In this document: positions 43,215 to 52,452 of the stretch, piece after piece
How the letters are laid out: each line of letters opens with the position of its first letter
How positions within the stretch are numbered: position 1 is the stretch's first letter
Assembly (NCBI GenBank): GCA_028284185.1
Contig: JANQSG010000021.1
Span: 248,001 to 312,000, forward strand
Reading direction: 5' to 3'
Length of the DNA: 64,000 bases
Origin: Kangiella sp.
Lineage (GTDB): Bacteria; Pseudomonadota; Gammaproteobacteria; Enterobacterales; Kangiellaceae
Notes under the pieces: generated by a model
Told to the model about the DNA's origin: nothing
Database searches by the model: none
What the model saw: only the letters and a program-made list of their open reading frames with translations
Position numbers and translations under genes: made by a program

Positions 43215-46200
43215 CTATTTTCTATTATAATCATTAGGGTTATATAACTTTTCAAATGCATAAACTGGCATAACAGGCATTCTCAATTCTTTAGGGAAAC
43301 CACCTACAAAGATACCATGCCTTTTCCATGCTGCGGGGCCAACATTTAGAGAGCCATGAGTTTGTATCTTCATTAACTCTGCTATGTCTGCCGAACTTCC
43401 AAGACCACTGCCTAACGCATACCCATCCAATAAACGACCTGCCCCACCAGGAATCATATCTGTAACGCCAGGAGTTCCCAAGTCTACCAATATATCTTTT
43501 GTTATTTCAAAAGCTTCCGTTGATGCCCATTTACTAAAGTTGTATTCGCTAGCTACTCTTAATTCTCCATACATCGATCTTGGTAACATCCCAATATCAA
43601 TATTATCAGTCCACCCTTTGTACATGGCTGCTTCCATTGGGAAATTTTTAAAGAACTCTTCCCAGTACTCATCAGAATATGCGTCTGTAAGAGCTTTTTT
43701 AGGCTTTACTCCATGCATAGCTTTTTCACTTCTTTTACTAATCAAGCTTTTTTCCCCATTCAAAGCCTGCGACATAGCGCCAGTAACAGCACCATTAGCG
43801 AACTTCCCACCTGATAACCTAGAAGCAGTACCACCAATTAAACCCGCGACAATTACCCTATGCGCAGTATGACTAGCAGCCCCATTTCCTATTTTATTAA
43901 CCATAGGCTTAAATGCAGCAGAGAAACCAGCAGACACAAAGCCATGTCCAAATTTTCCACCTTGCAACTCACTCATTACCCCACCGACTAACGCATTACC
44001 AAGTACATTTTGCCAAGTCCCGGGGTCAAATGCTTCCCCTACTGCTCCGAAAGCATTGGCAGCCACATAACTTGTAGCAAAACTTTTTATTGCCGAGGTA
44101 AAACTGCCAGTCAAATAAAAATTATGATCAGCAGCAAATGCAGCTGAAACAATTTGTCCAACTACAGGAATGAAATTTAAAGCAGTTGTAATAATTCCTA
44201 CTGCCCACGGTGCATGACGAGCTAAAAACTTATGTAGAGCCCACGCTCCTGATATTTTCATTAAGGCTTTATGTAACTTCTTAAAGAAATACCCCGTCGG
44301 ATCGGTATAACTCAGCGGATTATTCTTTACATAACTGTAGCGATTCAAACTCTGTGAGTCCGATGGCGCTTGGATATGCGGATCGGCTTGGATAAATCTG
44401 CCTAAGGTTGGATCATAAACCCGACCATTCATATGAATCAGGCCAGTTTCATCCATCTGTTCATGGCCGGTAAAACCGCGGCTGGTTCTGGCAGTTGAAT
44501 CAAACGGGCTTAGAGCAATCGACCAGGCATTGGCATTATAGGTTTTCCAGTCATTAGGATCACGACGCGCGCCAAAGGCATTAAAACTAAACTCTTGTTC
44601 AATAGCACCCGTGCTATCGGTAATCACGTCCGTTGAGCCGAGGTGATCAGTATGCAGATAACTGGTAGTTTTTAAGCCATTGGTTTTTTCATCAATAATT
44701 AGTCCACCCAGATTACGACGATAGGTAGTGAAAGTATCTGTCGAGTGTTTAATAACTTCCACATTGCCCACATAGTAAGTGGTGGTGGTTTTTGAGCCTT
44801 TGATATCCACCCGCTTATAACGGCTGCGTGAAGGCGCATAGTTAAATTGGGTAGTATGACCTCCTTTGGTTACCTGGGTCAGCTTATCAAAAGTGCTGTA
44901 CTGCATCTGACGTTCTGTATCGCTGACCATATTACCGTTATAGTCATAGCAGTAGCTTTTATTGCCCGTGCTGGTACTGGTCACCGCATGCGGGCCAGCA
45001 ATGACGCCACATTTGGTTTCACCGTAACTATAACTGCCGACTCCCGTTTTAGAAGTAATATTACCACCAGCATCATAGGTTAACGCCATAGTCTCATTCG
45101 AATGCTGAGCATTAAGCAAACGATTTAACCCATCGTAACTAAAGGTTTCAGGCAGCATTTGACCAGTACTTGAATCAAACTTTTTACGCCACTCGAGATT
45201 ACCTAAATTGTCCCAATAGTATTCTAAATGTTGAACTTTAGTATTACCTTTAGAGCTGATAATGGTTTTTAGACGTCCGGTTTTATCAAAATAGGTTCGA
45301 ACCGTTTCCACGCCATTACCACTGAGCTCCCGTGTCACATTGCCGCGGGCATCCATCGCCAGAATGGTTTTATAGACTTTACCGTTAACATTATTACGTG
45401 CATCACGAACTTGTTTTAAGAAGCCAAACTGGTTATAGACATTACGTACACCAGCATTGGCAAACTCAGAACTGGCCGCATCAAAAGATTGGAACACACG
45501 GCCATATTGATCAAAGACTGTAGTTGCCAAATAAACAACACCTTCTATCGTGGTTTCGCTGTAATAGGCACGACCAAGATGGTCATAGTCTGGCTCAACT
45601 TTATAGCCTGAGGTTAAGTCCTGTTCCAGCGTTAATTGGCCAGTTGAATATCCAAATTTGTAATCACCATTTTCATCAAATACATCGTTATCGTAAGTCC
45701 AAGTTTGCCGGGATTCGGTAGCTCCGCCACTAGTTAGATTCAAACGCTCAACCGGTCGACCTAAACGGTCATTCCAGGTTTGAATTTTTTGCCCTTTGGC
45801 ATCAATCTGTTCAACCATTTCACCCAAAGCATTATAGCTATAAGTCCATAGTTTATTATTAGCACCACCTTTATCCGCATCCCACATACTAATCTTGCGA
45901 CCCAGGCTGTCGTAGGTCATGGTAGATTGAGTAATACCATTAAGCTTAAGCTCTAATAGATTACCCGTAGCATCGTAACTATAGGTTAAAACGCCACCTA
46001 AATTGTCTGTAACCGAAACGGTTTTACCAGAAGCATCTTTAACTTCAGTTTTAGTTTGCCCTTTAGGGTTATTGCTAGTAGTTGTTAAACCATTAAAGGT
46101 AATGGTAGTAATACCGCCATCCGGGTTGGTGACTTTCCAGGGGCGGCCTAAAGTATCATATTCAGAAGTAGTGGCATAGGTGGTATTCGTGCTATCCGGT

Positions 46201-49200
46201 AATTCATGAGCATCATCTTGTAGTACTGGCTCTGTTGTTCTTATCGCCAAACCACGCTGATTATATTCAGTGCTGGTGACGCTGAACTGACCACCAAAAC
46301 TGCGAGATGCCTTTTGTACTTCACGACCTAAGGCATCAAAATAGGTAAAGCCTAAAGCACCGCCAGCGGCCCAAGTCTTGGTAAAATACACTGCAGGGCT
46401 TGGACAGTCGCTGGTACCATTACACTTAGCTTTAATGGTTTTACTCCAGGCACCGGTTTTTGAGCGAGAGAAATACTTACCGCCAAAGGCACCATAAAGC
46501 GTATCAGCCACATCGCCCGATAAAGAACGTACAGAAGTGGGCTGGCCTAAGGCATTTCGAGTTAAAACCTCAGAAGTCACCTGACCAAAAGCATTTTTAG
46601 TCAACTTCGGATAACGGCCACTAGTTTCATAAACCGTCTCTGACCAACGGTTAATATGGTAAGCATCAGTATCATCAACAATAGTTGACGATCCACAACT
46701 GGTGGCAATATGAGTTGAACAGGTACGCTTTAAGGTTTTATTACCATAATTATCATATTGATGTATGGTCACCAATTTTTGAGTATTACCGCCACTTGGT
46801 TCAATAATTTCTTTGATCAAGAAGCCAGTATTAATGGAATCATACTCAAAAGCAGAATTACGAACAATATCAGGCTTACCTGTTCTTGTATGAGTTACCT
46901 GTGATGTGGCTAAACGGCCCAGGTGCCACTTGGTTACATTATCACTATAGGTATTAACTGTAGTTTTAGAAGTTACTCCCATCATGTTGGTGATATCGGG
47001 GAATGTAGAAACTGGATCAGTATAAAGATTTCCAGTGACCACCTTCATATTCGTCACATTGGCATAGTCATCATAAGCATTTTGAGTATAAGTCTGAGAT
47101 GTGAAGACACGACCACCGATAGATTTTAAATCCCAGGAAGCTTCCGAACTTTTTAGAATATAAGGGAAGCGAATCTTATTATTGTTAGATAAGGTAATTA
47201 TTTTTTCTGACCAAACATTATATGCCTGACTCAGCATCAAACCGTTATATGAAGTTGTCGTTAACTTAGGACTTCCGATAAATGGATAATCCTGACGGTA
47301 TTCTGTTTTGGTTACAATATTGGTTTGTTCATCCTTGGTTTCTAACCATTCAAAGCCCAAGAAACCACGACCTTTGGACTGCATTTTAGCTTCACCATAG
47401 CGATAACTAACAGCCACCTTATCATTTGGACTTGCTTTGGTTGGCGATGAACTTTCTACCTTTGCAACCACATACATAGGACCACTGATATCAAATACTG
47501 GCGAGCAAGCATTTCGACTGGTTTGCGTAGAGGCAGAACAGGTATCATTTGCTCCCCAGTAATGGCTATAAGCATTATGACCTTTAGTATATAGCTGCGA
47601 CTGATTAGGATCGGTAAAGGCTTTATAGGAAATAGAGGTTTTATTGCCCATACCATTATCAATAGTGTGGATAACATTCTCATGAACAAATTTGTTTAAA
47701 GTAGAATTAACTCCTAAAGAATTAGTCCCTACCAAATTGACTTCAATAAATTCAGGCTTACCATCACCGTTAACATCTGCAAAATTCAGTTGATGATGCT
47801 CGTGTACTGGAATAGAAGTGCTGATTTGATTTCCCTGGAAACCAAAATCACTACCAACAAGAATTCGCAGATAATCACCGCTACGATAGGCAATATCGAG
47901 TCGACCATCTTTATCGTAATCGGTAAAAGCTGGTGATTGCTCTGTTCCTAAAACCGAAATTTGTACAGCAGCTAAAAAGCCTTTGCCAGTTCCTAATCGA
48001 TAGTACCAATATTTATTATTGATATCTTTATAAAGAAAATCGACTAAACCGTCACCATTGATATCAACAAATTGACGGACACGGTTTCCATTAGCATCTT
48101 TTTCAATCCCCCAATTCGGCACAGTACCAAACTCTTCAAAAACGAAATAACCTTGAGCATCCAAACCTTTTGCAACCAGCGATACATGCTTAATAGTTTC
48201 ACGTTCTTCACAAGGCATGTCAGAATCTTCTCCATCTTCACATTCAATGGTTTCTATTCTTCTGGTAGCTTTTACAACTGGGTCAACTTTACCATCAGCA
48301 TTAAAGTCTGCGGCCTGCATATTCTGAAAATCTTTTTTATAATAGGTAACCTCAAAATTTTCTGGCAAAACCTCATCATCAAAACTGGGGATTGAAATTT
48401 TGACAGGATAAGCAGGTCCCCACTGGTATGGAGCAGAAGAAACATCGGTTTTTTCCATAAAACGGATTTTTCTGGTATTACCATCCTTATATAAAATATC
48501 TGGTAAACCATCAGCATTATAATCCAATGGTTTCGCCGATTCATAATCCGTAGATGAAACACCCGATATTGCAGAGGTGCCATCTATACAACTACCAGCA
48601 TTTAAAAATACCTTTAAATCATATTTATAGGTACTCCAATTGTAGTCGGTAGTATATAAATCGCCTTTACCATCACCATTGAAATCAATAATACTCCAAT
48701 TGAATTTATCATTTTGTTGTTTACCAATATCAACAACACATGAGGAATATCCACCAAAACCAGTATCCGTTGAAGTTAAGACTCTAAAACGAATATCATC
48801 ATAACGCTTTGTAGCGTAAATAAAGTCCGCTTTATTATCACCATTAATATCCGTAATTTGATAATTACTTTGAAATACTTCATTCGAGAATGTTGTTTGT
48901 CCAGCAGCGATATAACCCTTAGTACTGCCCTGCCAGGTAAACTTGGTAGGTTCTAAGCTGACCCAGGTACCAGCAGCATTACGAGCAGACTCAGTAATTG
49001 AATCTATTCTTAATGGATAGGCAATTGAAGTTACCGTATTAACAGTGCCTGGATTAACATCCTCAGGATCAATAATAATTGGTTGGCCATTATCGTCTCT
49101 AGGAATAATGATTGGCTGGGTTTTGGTTAAATAACTGAGTTCATAACGTCTAAGGGCAACTCCATTGTCTTTAGCAATAACCTCACTTAAATACTTGGTA

Positions 49201-50396
49201 ATCCGGCTAACGCCACCAACGCCCATAGCGGTTTGATAGTAAGGGCGATTCTCATAGACAAATTCAATACTATTATTTGGAGCATAATCGATATGCGATA
49301 AATATTGCTCGCCATAAGTTTCATTCTTATCGTAGTGATATGAAATTTTATTCGAATTTACTAAGTTTTCATTATCGATAAATTCATTTTGCGCCCAGGT
49401 TAAAATTGTTGGAAGAACGATAGTATTAGGGGTAGATCCTGAAATAGAAGTAACAGCGTTAGCCTTTAGGCGCGAATCGACTGAATTACCATAATAACTC
49501 ACGGAGCCATCTTTACGCTCTACTTTAAAGTACTGTGGGCCATTACCTTCAGAGCCAAATGCCGTTACCCGGGTTTGGCTAGCCAACTCTGTTCGATAAA
49601 CTGAGCCGGTAACGCCATAAGTTCCTGAATCTAAAATTAAACGCTGACCATCCAAACAGAAACGGTCATCCAAAGTTAGAGTAACAGGCAGGTCCTGACC
49701 ATCAAGTTCTTCAGTTTGTCGACAGCGACTAATCGCTGAACCTGCGGATAAGCTCCAACCCAAGCCTAAAATGCCTTTACCGCCTTGTGATGAGTAAGAA
49801 AGTGCAACTTGCGGAGCAACACCAGCACGACCAGTAGGGGTAAATATCGGTATATTGTAGGTTGCTTGCCCGGACTCATTGACTCTGAATTCACCAGCTA
49901 TAGCACCAACCGCATCTGAAGCAACTAATTCAGCAGTATTTACCGAAGGAATAGGTTCTACATGAGGAGCTGGAGCTGCTTCTGGTTGAGCAGCTGATTG
50001 CGTACCAATAACTTCAACAACATCTGTGGTACTGGAGGAACCACAGCCATCACTATTACAGGCACGAACTTCTACTGTGTAATTTCCGCTTAAGGCAAAA
50101 TCAATTTGCGCACTATTGGTACTCACTTCAATCCAGTCGCCACAAACACCATCTTGGCAAATACGATATTGATAAGAGGTGGCTCCTGAAACTGAGTCCC
50201 AACTTGTTGTTAAAGTTCCATCATTATCTTTCGCGTTAATCGGAACTAAAAATGAAACATCGGCATGAATTAATACAAAGTTGCTGGGTTCATCGGCACC
50301 TACTTGCAAATTTTGCACTGAGGACGGAACCGCCGCAAATAGCATATTTGACGCTAACAGCATAATCCCCGCTATAAAAAATTGAATCGTTTTCAT
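43215..50396 (-). CDS. Giant secreted SpvB/FG-GAP/RHS repeat protein
   Basis: A 2393-aa protein resembling the TcB-TcC/Rhs polymorphic toxins. Order: signal peptide (1-22), fibronectin III-like domain (about 25-128), proline/alanine linker, SpvB domain (from about 165), FG-GAP/VCBS-type D-x-N-x-DG repeats (about 510-890), a linking region, YD/RHS repeats (about 1400-1960), RHS core with ADPHIQAPSDSQSLNRYSYV and PLSYTDPTGY (about 1950-2035), then a unique 360-aa tip. The tip carries GGKFANGAVTGA-type repeats but no motif I can name. A small gene follows after 16 bases. GGAGAA precedes the ATG. Export is Sec-dependent, unlike many cytoplasmic Rhs toxins. Confidence 0.9.
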   Translation of the reverse strand: MKTIQFFIAGIMLLASNMLFAAVPSSVQNLQVGADEPSNFVLIHADVSFLVPINAKDNDGTLTTSWDSVSGATSYQYRICQDGVCGDWIEVSTNSAQIDFALSGNYTVEVRACNSDGCGSSSTTDVVEVIGTQSAAQPEAAPAPHVEPIPSVNTAELVASDAVGAIAGEFRVNESGQATYNIPIFTPTGRAGVAPQVALSYSSQGGKGILGLGWSLSAGSAISRCRQTEELDGQDLPVTLTLDDRFCLDGQRLILDSGTYGVTGSVYRTELASQTRVTAFGSEGNGPQYFKVERKDGSVSYYGNSVDSRLKANAVTSISGSTPNTIVLPTILTWAQNEFIDNENLVNSNKISYHYDKNETYGEQYLSHIDYAPNNSIEFVYENRPYYQTAMGVGGVSRITKYLSEVIAKDNGVALRRYELSYLTKTQPIIIPRDDNGQPIIIDPEDVNPGTVNTVTSIAYPLRIDSITESARNAAGTWVSLEPTKFTWQGSTKGYIAAGQTTFSNEVFQSNYQITDINGDNKADFIYATKRYDDIRFRVLTSTDTGFGGYSSCVVDIGKQQNDKFNWSIIDFNGDGKGDLYTTDYNWSTYKYDLKVFLNAGSCIDGTSAISGVSSTDYESAKPLDYNADGLPDILYKDGNTRKIRFMEKTDVSSAPYQWGPAYPVKISIPSFDDEVLPENFEVTYYKKDFQNMQAADFNADGKVDPVVKATRRIETIECEDGEDSDMPCEERETIKHVSLVAKGLDAQGYFVFEEFGTVPNWGIEKDANGNRVRQFVDINGDGLVDFLYKDINNKYWYYRLGTGKGFLAAVQISVLGTEQSPAFTDYDKDGRLDIAYRSGDYLRILVGSDFGFQGNQISTSIPVHEHHQLNFADVNGDGKPEFIEVNLVGTNSLGVNSTLNKFVHENVIHTIDNGMGNKTSISYKAFTDPNQSQLYTKGHNAYSHYWGANDTCSASTQTSRNACSPVFDISGPMYVVAKVESSSPTKASPNDKVAVSYRYGEAKMQSKGRGFLGFEWLETKDEQTNIVTKTEYRQDYPFIGSPKLTTTSYNGLMLSQAYNVWSEKIITLSNNNKIRFPYILKSSEASWDLKSIGGRVFTSQTYTQNAYDDYANVTNMKVVTGNLYTDPVSTFPDITNMMGVTSKTTVNTYSDNVTKWHLGRLATSQVTHTRTGKPDIVRNSAFEYDSINTGFLIKEIIEPSGGNTQKLVTIHQYDNYGNKTLKRTCSTHIATSCGSSTIVDDTDAYHINRWSETVYETSGRYPKLTKNAFGQVTSEVLTRNALGQPTSVRSLSGDVADTLYGAFGGKYFSRSKTGAWSKTIKAKCNGTSDCPSPAVYFTKTWAAGGALGFTYFDALGREVQKASRSFGGQFSVTSTEYNQRGLAIRTTEPVLQDDAHELPDSTNTTYATTSEYDTLGRPWKVTNPDGGITTITFNGLTTTSNNPKGQTKTEVKDASGKTVSVTDNLGGVLTYSYDATGNLLELKLNGITQSTMTYDSLGRKISMWDADKGGANNKLWTYSYNALGEMVEQIDAKGQKIQTWNDRLGRPVERLNLTSGGATESRQTWTYDNDVFDENGDYKFGYSTGQLTLEQDLTSGYKVEPDYDHLGRAYYSETTIEGVVYLATTVFDQYGRVFQSFDAASSEFANAGVRNVYNQFGFLKQVRDARNNVNGKVYKTILAMDARGNVTRELSGNGVETVRTYFDKTGRLKTIISSKGNTKVQHLEYYWDNLGNLEWRKKFDSSTGQMLPETFSYDGLNRLLNAQHSNETMALTYDAGGNITSKTGVGSYSYGETKCGVIAGPHAVTSTSTGNKSYCYDYNGNMVSDTERQMQYSTFDKLTQVTKGGHTTQFNYAPSRSRYKRVDIKGSKTTTTYYVGNVEVIKHSTDTFTTYRRNLGGLIIDEKTNGLKTTSYLHTDHLGSTDVITDSTGAIEQEFSFNAFGARRDPNDWKTYNANAWSIALSPFDSTARTSRGFTGHEQMDETGLIHMNGRVYDPTLGRFIQADPHIQAPSDSQSLNRYSYVKNNPLSYTDPTGYFFKKLHKALMKISGAWALHKFLARHAPWAVGIITTALNFIPVVGQIVSAAFAADHNFYLTGSFTSAIKSFATSYVAANAFGAVGEAFDPGTWQNVLGNALVGGVMSELQGGKFGHGFVSAGFSAAFKPMVNKIGNGAASHTAHRVIVAGLIGGTASRLSGGKFANGAVTGAMSQALNGEKSLISKRSEKAMHGVKPKKALTDAYSDEYWEEFFKNFPMEAAMYKGWTDNIDIGMLPRSMYGELRVASEYNFSKWASTEAFEITKDILVDLGTPGVTDMIPGGAGRLLDGYALGSGLGSSADIAELMKIQTHGSLNVGPAAWKRHGIFVGGFPKELRMPVMPVYAFEKLYNPNDYNRK

Positions 50397-50440
50397 TTTT
50401 AATTCTCCAGTTTCCTAATATTATTATCTTCTCTTTCTAA

Positions 50441-50749
50441 TCAATCGTTATGATAAACATAAGCAATATCACATCTACCCGAAGATCTTTCGAAATAACC
50501 TATAATGATGTCTTGCTTAGCTGTTCTAGCCGCCAATAACATGCTCATCCACTCTTTCGCAACCTTATCATCCATACTAAATTGAAAAGGCCAAGTGCTA
50601 TCGTTACAAGCCGATGGTGGTGTTGCTACCCGGAATAATACAGTTCCTGAACTATTAACATAAAGAGCATCAACCTGACCTTTAACAGCAGGTGCGGCAA
50701 GCGCCGCAGTAGAATATAAGGCCAGCAAAATAATAAATAATTTTTTCAT
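50441..50749 (-). CDS. Small secreted protein, family S member 3
   Basis: A 102-aa exported protein, last of five such genes upstream of the RHS gene, ending 44 bases before its start. Signal peptide (1-18, cut after LAA), short strands, cysteines at about 49 and 93, and the shared helix AKEWMSMLLAARTAKQDIIIGYF near 65-87. The order strand-C-strand-helix-strand-C-strand follows that of its neighbours. Function unknown; OB-fold B-subunit similarity is a hypothesis only. Confidence 0.7.
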   Translation of the reverse strand: MKKLFIILLALYSTAALAAPAVKGQVDALYVNSSGTVLFRVATPPSACNDSTWPFQFSMDDKVAKEWMSMLLAARTAKQDIIIGYFERSSGRCDIAYVYHND

Positions 50750-50764
50750 AATAAATACTCTCTG

Positions 50765-51097
50765 TTAATTAGCATAAACAATAAAATATCTGAGGGTGGC
50801 AGACATTGACTGATCAATGCAATCTCCCTCTATTACAAAAGAAACTGTTTTCTTAGCATACATGGCCGACATCAACGCACTAATATATTCTTTGGCCATA
50901 GGGCGACTTACTTTATATGAAATATAGTCTCCGTTAGAACCATGACAGGCAGGAGCATTTTGAACACCACCTTCAGGGTAGACATAAATCAAATTACCCT
51001 GTTCATAAAATAGTATTCTATCTATCTTGGCAGTCATGGTTCCAGCAGACACAAGAGTTGGTAAAAGCATTAATGCGGCTAAAATTATCTTTCTCAC
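50765..51097 (-). CDS. Small secreted protein, family S member 4
   Basis: A 110-aa exported protein, signal peptide (1-18, cut after VSA). It has cysteines near 50 and 93 and the helix AKEYISALMSAMYAKKTVSFVIEGDC, closest to member 3 (AKEWMSMLLAARTAKQ...). It follows member 5 by 17 bases and precedes member 3 by 15 bases, so the set is an operon. No recognised domain. Confidence 0.72.
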   Translation of the reverse strand: MRKIILAALMLLPTLVSAGTMTAKIDRILFYEQGNLIYVYPEGGVQNAPACHGSNGDYISYKVSRPMAKEYISALMSAMYAKKTVSFVIEGDCIDQSMSATLRYFIVYAN

Positions 51098-51114
51098 TAT
51101 TATTTCCTTAATTT

Positions 51115-51462
51115 TTAATTAGTTATTCTCAATCTAGTCACTCCTGAAAACCATCTGTCAGGAATATCATCACAACTGCTAACTGTAGCGTCACTAGTCC
51201 ATAGTTTAAGTTTCTTATTTGCTGTAAAGGCAGCTAAAGCAATTGATATATTTCTTGAATTGGCCTGCTCATTAGTCTGATTACAAATGCTTATATCAGA
51301 AATAGTCCTTCCATTAATTTTTGCAGAAAACCAACAGCTTCCACTTCCATTACCAGCAGTATCCACCTCCAAAACCTCATCTGCAGTACACCAAACTCCT
51401 GCATTTACAGATATAGAAGCCACAAATCCTATCAATAGTAAAATAAACTTTTTCATGATCAT
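51115..51462 (-). CDS. Small secreted protein, family S member 5
   Basis: A 115-aa exported protein with signal peptide (about 1-20, ending in VNA), four cysteines and the helix ISIALAAFTANKKLKLWTSD near 70-88. The F-T-A-N-K-K run is identical in member 6. I chose the ATG at 51462; another ATG two codons later and a TTG three codons earlier are also in frame. It precedes member 4 by 17 bases. Confidence 0.7.
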   Translation of the reverse strand: MIMKKFILLLIGFVASISVNAGVWCTADEVLEVDTAGNGSGSCWFSAKINGRTISDISICNQTNEQANSRNISIALAAFTANKKLKLWTSDATVSSCDDIPDRWFSGVTRLRITN

Positions 51463-51477
51463 TTTTCTCAATATTTA

Positions 51478-51822
51478 TCAATTACTTAAATACATTGCGC
51501 CTGGAGCACTTAAGGTGTTCTGGGTTCCTCCATGCCAACCCATATTGACGCAAGAATGAATATAAGCTTGAATTTTTTTATTCGCAGTAAAGGCGGTTAA
51601 AGCTGTTGAGTAAAGTTGATCATATTGAGGATGTTCTATTGGAACCCAAATGGTATTCGATGTGCTGCACTCACCAGGATTACCAAAGTCACCGAAAACC
51701 ATAAAGCCTTGCCCTCTAACTACTTCCAATTTTGTTGGCACAGCATAAGAAGTCGAACCATGAGCCGATAGTACCGCTTCACTAATAAATAAGAGTGTTA
51801 AAATAATTATTATTTTTTTCAC
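51478..51822 (-). CDS. Small secreted protein, family S member 6
   Basis: A 114-aa exported protein with signal peptide (about 1-21, after VLSA), and the helix YSTALTAFTANKKIQAYIHSC, sharing FTANKK with member 5. The GTG at 51822 is chosen because AGGA lies 8 bases upstream. An ATG at 51849 abuts the stop of member 7 and has no ribosome site. Unknown function. Confidence 0.7.
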   Translation of the reverse strand: MKKIIIILTLLFISEAVLSAHGSTSYAVPTKLEVVRGQGFMVFGDFGNPGECSTSNTIWVPIEHPQYDQLYSTALTAFTANKKIQAYIHSCVNMGWHGGTQNTLSAPGAMYLSN

Positions 51823-51849
51823 TTGAGTTTTCCTATTAAAAAACTTCAT

Positions 51850-52179
51850 CTAATAGCTAATAAAGAGTCTATTGACATAGCACTCTGGGGTATCTGCATC
51901 AAAGTTTACATTCAATGTTTTACCTGAAGCTCCCGCTGATAAAGCAACACTAAGCATATTTTTAAGAGCAGCCTCCGTTACACTATTTTTACCAACACGA
52001 ACATAAAAATAGTTAGAGTTGTTAGTACAGCCTGAGTTTTGTTCTTTAAAAGTAAGAACAAAACTGCCATCTGCCAATGGATAAATCCAATTAACTTTAC
52101 TGGTATGCCAAACAGGAGTAGCTGCTATAAGATGACTACTGGCAACAACCAATAGTAGAAATATCATGATTTTTTTCAC
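51850..52179 (-). CDS. Small secreted protein, family S member 7 (first gene of the RHS operon)
   Basis: A 109-aa exported protein, signal peptide (1-19, cut after LIA), two cysteines and the helix LKNMLSVALSAGASGKTLNVNF, ending in a hydrophobic strand RLFISY. It begins with a GTG, with AAGGA about 9 bases upstream. All later genes to 42788 lie on the same strand with gaps of 0-44 bases, so this is the probable head of the operon whose largest product is the RHS protein. Confidence 0.7.
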   Translation of the reverse strand: MKKIMIFLLLVVASSHLIAATPVWHTSKVNWIYPLADGSFVLTFKEQNSGCTNNSNYFYVRVGKNSVTEAALKNMLSVALSAGASGKTLNVNFDADTPECYVNRLFISY

Positions 52180-52226
52180 AGTGAAGCATCCTTTTTTATA
52201 AGAATTATTAAATTTTAAAGCCTTAA

Positions 52227-52250
52227 TCCTATTTCTATTATCGAATAGGA
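52227..52250 (-). promoter_or_regulatory. Inverted repeat in the leader of the secreted-protein/RHS operon
   Basis: TCCTATT and AATAGGA are 10 bases apart, about 50-70 bases before the first start codon. They could be an operator or an mRNA hairpin. The surrounding region is very AT-rich. Confidence 0.35.
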
Positions 52251-52269
52251 GACATTTTCTTTGCTTATT

Positions 52270-52292
52270 AAGACATCTTTAGTGTCTTTTTT
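52270..52292 (+). terminator. Terminator-like hairpin on the plus strand
   Basis: AAGACA / TGTCTT with a seven-base loop followed by a T-run. No plus-strand gene lies just upstream, so it may be a leader element of the minus operon instead. Confidence 0.3.
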
Positions 52293-52393
52293 GTAAAACC
52301 TGCAAGATTCTAACAACGAAAACCATATATGCAAGCGTTTCTAATATTAAATTTATTTAGTAATTGTATTTCAATAAGTTAGCATTTTTTTAT

Positions 52394-52428
52394 AAGAAAA
52401 AGCCTTAATGCAAATTTGCATTAAGGCT
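52394..52428 (-). terminator. Terminator of trhO
   Basis: A perfect 14-base-arm palindrome (AGCCTTAATGCAAA and its complement) followed on the minus strand by TTTTTC, about 25 bases past the trhO stop. Confidence 0.85.
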
Positions 52429-52452
52429 CATATTAGATCCCAATATTAAAAT

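Noticed and set aside
43384-43872. Plus-strand 162-aa open frame inside the RHS gene
   Set aside because: Antisense to the RHS C-terminal tip; composition is a mirror of it, with no ribosome site or family match.
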